A stretch of DNA of 5,154 bases from Aquincolibacterium sp041674705 (GTDB lineage Bacteria; Omnitrophota; Omnitrophia; Omnitrophales; Aquincolibacteriaceae), in contig JBAYVF010000036.1 in NCBI GenBank assembly GCA_041674705.1, forward strand, positions 1 to 5,154, written 5' to 3'. Below are positions 1 through 4,499 of this stretch, one piece after another. Each line of letters opens with the position of its first letter. The stretch's first letter is position 1. A program made the translations under genes and the position numbers. The notes beneath the pieces were generated by a model. The model was given only the letters and a program-made list of their open reading frames with translations, had not been told where the DNA came from and ran no database searches.

Positions 1-1
1 G

Positions 2-1132
2 ATCCCGACTTTTTTCTTTACGCCTTTCGCGGGCGTTTTTGCCGACCGCCACAGCCGGCGGAATATGTTATTTGCGACCCAGGGTTTTTCGCTTCTGCAG
101 GCCTCGATCCTCGCGTTCCTGGTCCTGACCCATCAGATCCAGGTCTGGCACATCATGGTCCTGAGTTTTTTTCTCGGGGTCATTTTTTCTTTTGATATCC
201 CGATCCGCCAGGCCTTTACCGTTGAGATGATCGAAGACCGGGAAGATCTCGGCAACGCGATCGCTCTGAACTCCTCCATGCTCAACGCGGCACGGCTTAT
301 CGGGCCGTCGATCGCCGGACTTTTGATCGCCTGCGTCGGAGAAGGCGTGTGTTTTCTTTTGAACGCGCTGAGTTTTATCCCCGTGCTTCTTTCCTTGATG
401 GCGATGCATATCGGCCCGTTCAAATCCACGGCGCCTTTGCGACATATCCTGGTCGAGCTTAAAGAAGGGTGGGACTATGCCTATCGTTTTGCTCCCATCA
501 AATGGATCCTGATCCTTTTGTCGATGATCAGTTTGCTGGGCGTTCCTTACCAGGTGCTCATGCCGGTTTTTGCGCGGGATATTTTTCATGGCGGGCCGAA
601 CACGCTGGGTTTTCTTATGGGGATGTCCGGGCTCGGGGCGCTTATCGGGGCCATTTTTCTTGCCGCGCGCAAAAGCGTGCGGGGTCTTGTGAAGATCATC
701 GGGTGGACCGCCGCGCTTTTCGGGGCCACGATCGTCCTTTTTTCATTTCTGCGCGATTTTTGGTTCGCAATGCCGGTGATGCTGGTGTCCGGGTTTGGCG
801 TGATGGTGAACATTGCGGCTTGCAACACGATCCTGCAGACCGTGGTGGAGGAGGACAAGCGCGGAAGGGTGATGGGCCTTTACACGATGGCCTTTATGGG
901 GACGATGCCGTTCGGGAGTTTGCTCGCCGGGATTCTGGCTGCGAGGATCGGCGCGCCGTACACGCTTTTGCTCGGCGGGGCGTCCTGTGTCCTGGTGGCT
1001 TTGGTCTTTATGAGCAAGATGCCGCTTATCCGTAAAGAGATCCGCCCGGTCTACGCGAAAAAGGGGATCATCCCGGAAGTGGCTGAGGGCATTCAGTCCG
1101 CCACGAATCTCCGGAGCCTTACCCAGGAGTAG
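2..1132 (+). CDS. MFS transporter, MFS_3/EntS-like exporter family (5' end missing)
   Basis: This is the C-terminal 376 residues of a major facilitator superfamily transporter. The frame is open back to base 2, and the codons before the first ATG (65) encode the classic MFS motif A, GVFADRHSRR (G-x3-D-R-x2-R-R), which lies in the loop between helices 2 and 3. ATG 65 is therefore internal, and roughly the first 40-60 residues, including helix 1, lie outside the window. The following stretch (FDIPIRQAF, NAIALNSSMLNAARLIGPSIAG, LLNALSFIPVLLSLM, given as separate motifs) is typical of the MFS_3 family (PF05977), which includes the enterobactin exporter EntS and macrolide-type drug exporters. Several hydrophobic helices follow, ending near MPLIRKEIRP with a polar tail. 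The substrate cannot be read from the sequence. The gene stops at TAG 1130-1132 and is separated from the B12 operon by that operon's own promoter and riboswitch, so a functional link is not shown. The family call is confident; the role as an exporter is inferred. Confidence 0.88.
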   Translation: MPTFFFTPFAGVFADRHSRRNMLFATQGFSLLQASILAFLVLTHQIQVWHIMVLSFFLGVIFSFDIPIRQAFTVEMIEDREDLGNAIALNSSMLNAARLIGPSIAGLLIACVGEGVCFLLNALSFIPVLLSLMAMHIGPFKSTAPLRHILVELKEGWDYAYRFAPIKWILILLSMISLLGVPYQVLMPVFARDIFHGGPNTLGFLMGMSGLGALIGAIFLAARKSVRGLVKIIGWTAALFGATIVLFSFLRDFWFAMPVMLVSGFGVMVNIAACNTILQTVVEEDKRGRVMGLYTMAFMGTMPFGSLLAGILAARIGAPYTLLLGGASCVLVALVFMSKMPLIRKEIRPVYAKKGIIPEVAEGIQSATNLRSLTQE

Positions 1133-1136
1133 CGCT

Positions 1137-1159
1137 CTGTACACACCCGATGTGTACAG
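1137..1159 (+). terminator. Perfect 9-bp hairpin just after the MFS stop; weak terminator or operator
   Basis: CTGTACACA (1137-1145) pairs perfectly with TGTGTACAG (1151-1159) around a CCCGA loop, starting four bases after the MFS stop codon. The position suits a 3'-end hairpin, but no U-tract follows directly: GGTCGGAAAAAAGCG comes first and a T-rich run begins only near 1175. It is therefore at best an imperfect intrinsic terminator. The palindromic TGTACAC/GTGTACA half-sites just upstream of the candidate operon promoter would equally suit a dimeric repressor's operator. The inverted repeat is certain; its function is not. Confidence 0.45.
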
Positions 1160-1174
1160 GGTCGGAAAAAAGCG

Positions 1175-1202
1175 TTGGTTTTTATTTTTCTCTCGATATA
1201 CT
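1175..1202 (+). promoter_or_regulatory. Candidate sigma70-type promoter of the B12 uptake operon
   Basis: TATACT (1197-1202) matches the TATAAT -10 box at five of six bases. A weak -35, TTGGTT (1175-1180), lies 16 bases upstream across a T-rich spacer. Transcription would begin near 1208-1211, about 20 bases before the first stem of the riboswitch aptamer, which is where the leader RNA should start. The -35 keeps only the TTG, so the assignment rests mainly on the -10 box and its position. Confidence 0.45.
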
Positions 1203-1229
1203 ATCTTCATTGTTCTTTGAAGAAACTAA

Positions 1230-1414
1230 AGTGACAGGCATGGGAAGTGAGACTTGCTGTTTTTCGGGCAGGGACTCCACGGTGCCGCCGCTGTCGGTAA
1301 GGACGAAAGCGAATTGCCACTGCCTCGAAAGTCGGGGTGGGAAGGCTCGCGAGTAGGTTTGCCTCGTTAGAAACGGGGTGAATACTTACCTAGTCAGAAT
1401 ATCAATCTGTCACT
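1230..1414 (+). promoter_or_regulatory. Cobalamin (B12) riboswitch aptamer
   Basis: This RNA element should bind a cobalamin and switch off the downstream uptake operon. The closing stem P1 is perfect over 8 bp: AGTGACAG (1230-1237) with CTGTCACT (1407-1414). Inside, in the expected order, are GGGAA (1242-1246), the block GACTCCACGGTG/CCGCCGCTGT (1273-1294) resembling the consensus AATCC..GG.TGCC.CCGC.ACTGT, GGACGAAAGC (1301-1310), the B12-box core GCCACTG (1316-1322), GGGAAGGC (1339-1346), a peripheral hairpin CCTCGT/ACGGGG (1362-1367 with 1373-1378, one G-U), and AGTCAGAATATC (1392-1403) corresponding to the usual AGTCAGGAGACC. The peripheral hairpin between GGGAAGGC and AGTCAG resembles the larger class I (adenosylcobalamin-type) aptamers, but the ligand form is an inference. 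The downstream receptor and binding-protein genes are classic targets of this class. Confidence 0.93.
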
Positions 1415-1423
1415 CAAAATCGT

Positions 1424-1489
1424 AAGGCGTGAAGGCGTACGGAGTACGGCGTGAAAAATTTTCGCCGTACACGAAGCGCATGACGCCTT
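1424..1489 (+). repeat. Palindromic repeat with tandem AAGGCGT units in the riboswitch expression platform
   Basis: Two copies of AAGGCGT (1424-1430 and 1432-1438, one base apart) are each complementary to ACGCCTT (1483-1489). Inside them a perfect 8-bp stem GTACGGCG (1444-1451) with CGCCGTAC (1463-1470) closes an 11-base AT-rich loop, and GTACGG-like units recur at 1437-1442 and 1444-1449. Such nested, internally repetitive palindromes look like dispersed intergenic (REP- or MITE-like) repeats rather than ordinary leader RNA. No transposase or clear target duplication is visible. Whether it is repeated elsewhere in the genome cannot be seen here. It lies between the aptamer and the terminator, so it is transcribed as part of the leader. 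Confidence 0.6.
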
Positions 1490-1525
1490 TCGCAGAATTG
1501 CCTCCGAGCAGAGGACAAGACAAGC

Positions 1526-1597
1526 GTCTTGGCTCTCAATGCTCTAATTGGAAGCCAAGACAGCATTGATTTCCAGTTAGAAAATATTGAGAATCAA
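1526..1597 (+). promoter_or_regulatory. Alternative RNA helices in the leader upstream of the terminator
   Basis: GTCTTGGCT (1526-1534) pairs perfectly with AGCCAAGAC (1553-1561), and the stem continues past one mismatch with TCAAT/ATTGG (1536-1540 with 1547-1551). The same segment, TCAATGCT (1536-1543), can instead pair over 8 bp with AGCATTGA (1562-1569). CTCAAT (1535-1540) can also pair with ATTGAG (1586-1591), and TTGATT (1566-1571) with AATCAA (1592-1597). These helices share strands, so the region can adopt competing folds, as expected of a switching expression platform. The complementarities are seen in the sequence; a regulatory role is inferred. Confidence 0.5.
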
Positions 1598-1601
1598 GGT
1601 C

Positions 1602-1639
1602 ACCCTTTCTTGCCCCGTTGAGGCAGAAAGGGTTTTTTT
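1602..1639 (+). terminator. Intrinsic terminator (attenuator) of the B12 riboswitch
   Basis: ACCCTTTC (1602-1609) pairs with GAAAGGGT (1626-1633), then after a one-base T bulge the stem continues with a T-A pair and GCC/GGC (1612-1614 with 1622-1624), closing a 7-base loop CCGTTGA. Seven T residues (1633-1639) follow directly. This is a strong Rho-independent terminator upstream of the receptor gene and the natural OFF element of the cobalamin riboswitch. Its 3' arm also contains the only credible Shine-Dalgarno sequence of the receptor gene, whose GTG starts at the next base. Confidence 0.88.
1626..1632 (+). promoter_or_regulatory. Ribosome-binding site inside the terminator stem
   Basis: GAAAGGG lies 7 bases (the T-tract) before the GTG at 1640. 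It is the only purine-rich, Shine-Dalgarno-like sequence at a workable distance and supports GTG 1640 as the start. It forms the 3' arm of the terminator hairpin, so the folded hairpin would also hide it from ribosomes. Confidence 0.55.
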
Positions 1640-3994
1640 GTGTCTAAAAGTGTAAAGCTCCGGAGCGAGCATCTCCGGAAGATCAGTTGTTTGTTCCTCG
1701 TTGTTTGTCTTCTGAATATCGGATGGAGTTGGCCGTTCTCGAAAAAAAAGAAAGAGGGAACAGTTTCTTCGAGCACATCTTTCCAGCAAGCAGCTCAAAA
1801 TTCCAAGACAGTCGCACAGGACCCCAAGCCTAAAATCGATATCGTTGAGCAGGATCCTGATCAGCTCAAGCAGTCGGCTCCGCTGACAGTCGATGTCATT
1901 GCTTCGAGGCTTCCGTCTGCAACTCAAAATATCAATGACATGCCGTCTAATGTTACTTACAAAAGCACTCAGGATTTTGCGCAGACGCATCCCGTGACAT
2001 TTCAAGAGGCTGTGAGCGATGCGGAAGGGGTTGTTCTTTATGATTCCGTCGGTAACGGTGTTGATTCGACCTTCTCCCTTCGAGGTTTTACCGATCCGAG
2101 TGCCGTTATCTTTTTAGTGGATGGCGTCCGAGTCAATGATCTTGATAACAACTCCGCAAAAATGCCTTTGATTCCCATGCGGGATGTTGATTCGATCCAG
2201 ATTGAGCGCGGTTCTGCGTCATCGGTCTACGGGAGCGGCGCCTTTGCGGGGGTGGTGAATGTAACAACGGGTCAGCCGAGTCCCAAGCCTATACACCTTT
2301 TTGGCGGACTGGAATGGTCGAGTTTCCACGGTCTTCGATTCAATCAAGGGGTGAGTGGAACGATCAAGGACAAGATTACGCCCTTGGGTGGGAAATTCAC
2401 CTATTATTTTAACGGTGAGCGGGATGACGCTGATGGCTTTCGTAACAATGATACGGTGAGGCTCACCTCCTTCGATATCAAGACGGCCTACGAGCTGCCA
2501 GAAAACGCTGGAAAAATTTATGTTAATGTCAAACACATACAAGATGCGATAGGACTTCCCGGAGAAATCACGCTGCAAGAGTTTAAAGACGGCGATATCC
2601 GGCGTTGTAATAAACCCCTGGATGGCTGGAAATTCGATAATACGGTCGTTCAGTTGGGGGCGGACAAAAAATTCTGGGATGACCGTGTAACGGCTTCGAT
2701 CATGGCCAGTGAGCGGTGGAATACGAGGGACGGTATTTCGACTTCCGGAACGATGACGGATCCTTATTACGGATTTGACCCGATGACGAGTTCCATTGGT
2801 ACCAAAGCCCGGGATAGGGATTTGACAGGGCAGGTCAAATATGACGATCAATGGTGGAAACTCAGGAACGAATCTTTGTTTGGCGTGGAACTTCGGAGAA
2901 GTAACCAGCATTCTCTTCAGTGGGCGGCTCCCGAAGGGAAGACTGTCGGGGGAGAGCCTCCCGAAGTGGATCACACCGCTTTATATAGTAACGTCGGAAT
3001 TTTTTGGCGGGAAACTTTAACAATTTGCGACAAGATCATCCCCTATTTTGGAATGCGTCATGATTTTCATTGGTTGAATACCAACAGCAGCGACACGGGG
3101 GGAGACATTGTGTGGGGCCCTCCTGTCTCGAATTATAATAAGGACGCCATCAGCCAACGTTGGGACAAAACCACGTTGTCGACCGGTATCACGGTGAAGC
3201 CTCTCAAGTGGGCCGACCTCTTCGCGAATTATTCCCAGGGGTTTCGTGTTCCGACGATCGACCAACTTATTCCTTATGCTGGATACACTCAAACGTCCAA
3301 CCTGCAACCGGAGAGCTCAAATAGCTATGAGGCAGGAACTCGTCTGAGGTATAAGGACCGGGTTGCCTATAAGCTTAGTTATTTTTTGATTGATATAAAC
3401 AATGAAATCAATTACGACAATCTAACCTATCAAAATCTAAATATCGCCAAAACCCGAAGGTATGGGGTTGAACAACGCATGGATGTTACACCAATCCAGG
3501 AAATCAAATTGTACGGGAGCTATACCTGGACGGCCGCTTATGTCAAAAGTAACGGCGGTACAAGCAGTTTTTTCCAAGGCCGGGCCTTAGGATTGGTTCC
3601 TGCCAACCGGTTCACGCTCGGAGGAACAGTTTGTCCTTTAAAACGGCTCGGGGAACCGTATGATGGATTGAAATTAGGTCTGAACGGTGTCTTTACCGGG
3701 AAACAACATCCGTCCAATTATGAAACCTCCAGCCAAGCGACTTTGGATACGGCGGGAAAGGCAGGGCATTGGATTCCCAGTTATACAGTTTGGAATTTTA
3801 TTACATCGTATGTTTGGAAAGGAAAAGAAATTTATTTTAAGGTTAATAACCTGTTCGATGAACGGTACTATTCGCGTTCGATCAGCGGACAAGTCTGGTG
3901 GCCCGGAACCAGTATTTATCCTTCAGGGAATTACACGTGGGTCAATCCCGGAGCACCACGGGAGTTTGTCCTTGGAACCAAATGGGAATTTTAG
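1640..3994 (+). CDS. btuB: TonB-dependent outer-membrane receptor, probably cobalamin transporter BtuB-like
   Basis: A 784-residue outer-membrane receptor, probably importing B12 into the periplasm. GTG 1640 is the most upstream start in the frame; the protein then begins with a charged segment (MSKSVKLRSEHLRK) and a hydrophobic core (ISCLFLVVCLLNIGW, about residues 15-29), a Sec signal sequence without a clear AxA site. A polar linker with a KKKK patch (35-38) follows to about residue 80, then a TonB-box-like segment, TVDVIAS (83-89). The plug domain covers roughly 100-210, with FSLRGF, VIFLVDGVRVND, IQIERGSASSVYGSGAFAG (separate motifs) and VVNVTT. The rest is a beta-barrel with the late receptor motif FKVNNLFDERYY, ending in KWEF with the terminal aromatic typical of outer-membrane barrels. 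It is longer than E. coli BtuB (about 600 residues). The substrate is inferred from the cobalamin riboswitch upstream and the binding-protein gene downstream; alone the protein could be read as a siderophore receptor. Base composition looks less GC-rich than the MFS gene. Confidence 0.9.
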   Translation: MSKSVKLRSEHLRKISCLFLVVCLLNIGWSWPFSKKKKEGTVSSSTSFQQAAQNSKTVAQDPKPKIDIVEQDPDQLKQSAPLTVDVIASRLPSATQNINDMPSNVTYKSTQDFAQTHPVTFQEAVSDAEGVVLYDSVGNGVDSTFSLRGFTDPSAVIFLVDGVRVNDLDNNSAKMPLIPMRDVDSIQIERGSASSVYGSGAFAGVVNVTTGQPSPKPIHLFGGLEWSSFHGLRFNQGVSGTIKDKITPLGGKFTYYFNGERDDADGFRNNDTVRLTSFDIKTAYELPENAGKIYVNVKHIQDAIGLPGEITLQEFKDGDIRRCNKPLDGWKFDNTVVQLGADKKFWDDRVTASIMASERWNTRDGISTSGTMTDPYYGFDPMTSSIGTKARDRDLTGQVKYDDQWWKLRNESLFGVELRRSNQHSLQWAAPEGKTVGGEPPEVDHTALYSNVGIFWRETLTICDKIIPYFGMRHDFHWLNTNSSDTGGDIVWGPPVSNYNKDAISQRWDKTTLSTGITVKPLKWADLFANYSQGFRVPTIDQLIPYAGYTQTSNLQPESSNSYEAGTRLRYKDRVAYKLSYFLIDINNEINYDNLTYQNLNIAKTRRYGVEQRMDVTPIQEIKLYGSYTWTAAYVKSNGGTSSFFQGRALGLVPANRFTLGGTVCPLKRLGEPYDGLKLGLNGVFTGKQHPSNYETSSQATLDTAGKAGHWIPSYTVWNFITSYVWKGKEIYFKVNNLFDERYYSRSISGQVWWPGTSIYPSGNYTWVNPGAPREFVLGTKWEF

Positions 3995-3997
3995 GAG
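3993..3997 (+). promoter_or_regulatory. Shine-Dalgarno AGGAG overlapping the receptor stop codon
   Basis: AGGAG shares two bases with the TAG stop (3992-3994) of the receptor gene. It lies 7 bases before GTG 4005 and 10 before ATG 4008, two adjacent in-frame start codons. Either start gives practically the same protein. The arrangement favours translation of the two genes from one mRNA. Confidence 0.75.
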
Positions 3998-4007
3998 TCT
4001 ATCTGTG

Positions 4008-4499
4008 ATGAGAAAAATCCCGAGAAAGACGAAAGTGATCTGCGCACTGGGATTATTTTTTCTGTGGGTGCCGATTGGGTTCGGTGCAGAAAATACCATA
4101 GTGGATTCTTCCAGCGGTTCTGGGGCTCAAAAAAATTCGCTAGGGACAGCCCTCGGGTCGTCAGCAGATCTTCTTTCACGGCCGGTGTTGATTTCATCAG
4201 CCCATGGTCAATTGGGCGGTGAAGCGCTTCCCACCCTGATCTCCATGTCGAAACCAATTCTCTATCCGGGTTGGGCCAGGCGGAAGGGGTCCGAGGGTTT
4301 GCTGATCGTTGCACTCGAAATTTTGGAAAACGGAAGTGTCGGGCGATGGCAAATCATCAGATCAACAGGGGAAGAGTCGCTCGACAAAGCGGCGGTAAAG
4401 GCTTTTCTGACGTGGAAGTTCCAACCCGCCATCAAGAATGGCAGGCCCGTCAAAACTTGTATCCAACTCCCCATCAATTTTGAGCTGATGGAAGAATGA
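4008..4499 (+). CDS. Short TonB-family protein (C-terminal TonB domain with N-terminal signal/anchor)
   Basis: A 163-residue protein likely to couple inner-membrane energy to the receptor encoded upstream. ATG 4008 (or GTG 4005, one codon earlier) is chosen because AGGAG precedes it and a basic N-terminus (MRKIPRKTK) leads into one hydrophobic segment, VICALGLFFLWVPIGFGA (10-27). This may be a cleaved signal peptide or an uncleaved anchor. About 50 polar, Ser/Gly-rich residues follow. Residues 80-162 form a TonB C-terminal domain (PF03544/TIGR01352 type): P-x-YP-x-x-AR-x-x-G-x-EG (YP at 86-87), an ENGSVGRWQIIRSTGEESLD segment with the family's G and S-G pattern, TWKFQPA (135-141), NGRPV, and a final INFEL strand. 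It lacks the long proline-rich spacer and the S-x3-H anchor motif of classical TonB (about 240 residues in E. coli). It starts 13 bases after the receptor gene and overlaps the next gene by four bases. The domain call is confident; a partnership with this receptor is inferred from position. Confidence 0.87.
   Translation: MRKIPRKTKVICALGLFFLWVPIGFGAENTIVDSSSGSGAQKNSLGTALGSSADLLSRPVLISSAHGQLGGEALPTLISMSKPILYPGWARRKGSEGLLIVALEILENGSVGRWQIIRSTGEESLDKAAVKAFLTWKFQPAIKNGRPVKTCIQLPINFELMEE

Noticed and set aside
469..1035. Second-frame + strand ORF inside the MFS gene
   Set aside because: Arg/Gly-rich translation without domains; the overlapping frame encodes clear MFS motifs and helices.
1150..1356. 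Small + strand ORF (68 codons) across the leader
   Set aside because: It overlaps the conserved core of the cobalamin riboswitch, has no ribosome-binding site, and its product resembles no protein I recognise.
1526..1569. H-type pseudoknot using both full helices
   Set aside because: No bases connect the 3' strand of the 9-bp stem to the 3' strand of the 8-bp stem, so the chain could not cross the first helix; alternative folds are more likely.
1658..1679. Two CTCCGGA copies at the start of the receptor gene
   Set aside because: The 7-base repeats lie in coding sequence; they could form a short hairpin but nothing else supports a function.
1697..1711. Possible lipoprotein signal (LVVC near residue 23) in the receptor
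   Set aside because: The residue before Cys is Val, not Gly/Ala/Ser, and outer-membrane barrels of this family are not normally lipoproteins.
1577..2005. Minus-strand ORF over the terminator and start of the receptor gene
   Set aside because: It is antisense to a well-supported signal peptide and linker and to the terminator; the composition (Arg/Cys-rich) is that of a shadow frame.
2219..2974. 251-codon minus-strand ORF within the receptor gene
   Set aside because: It is antisense to conserved plug and barrel sequence and shows no recognisable motif.
3687..4007. Upstream extension of the TonB-family gene to ATG 3687
   Set aside because: The extension lies inside the receptor's coding sequence; AGGAG plus a signal/anchor sequence at 4005/4008 marks the true start.
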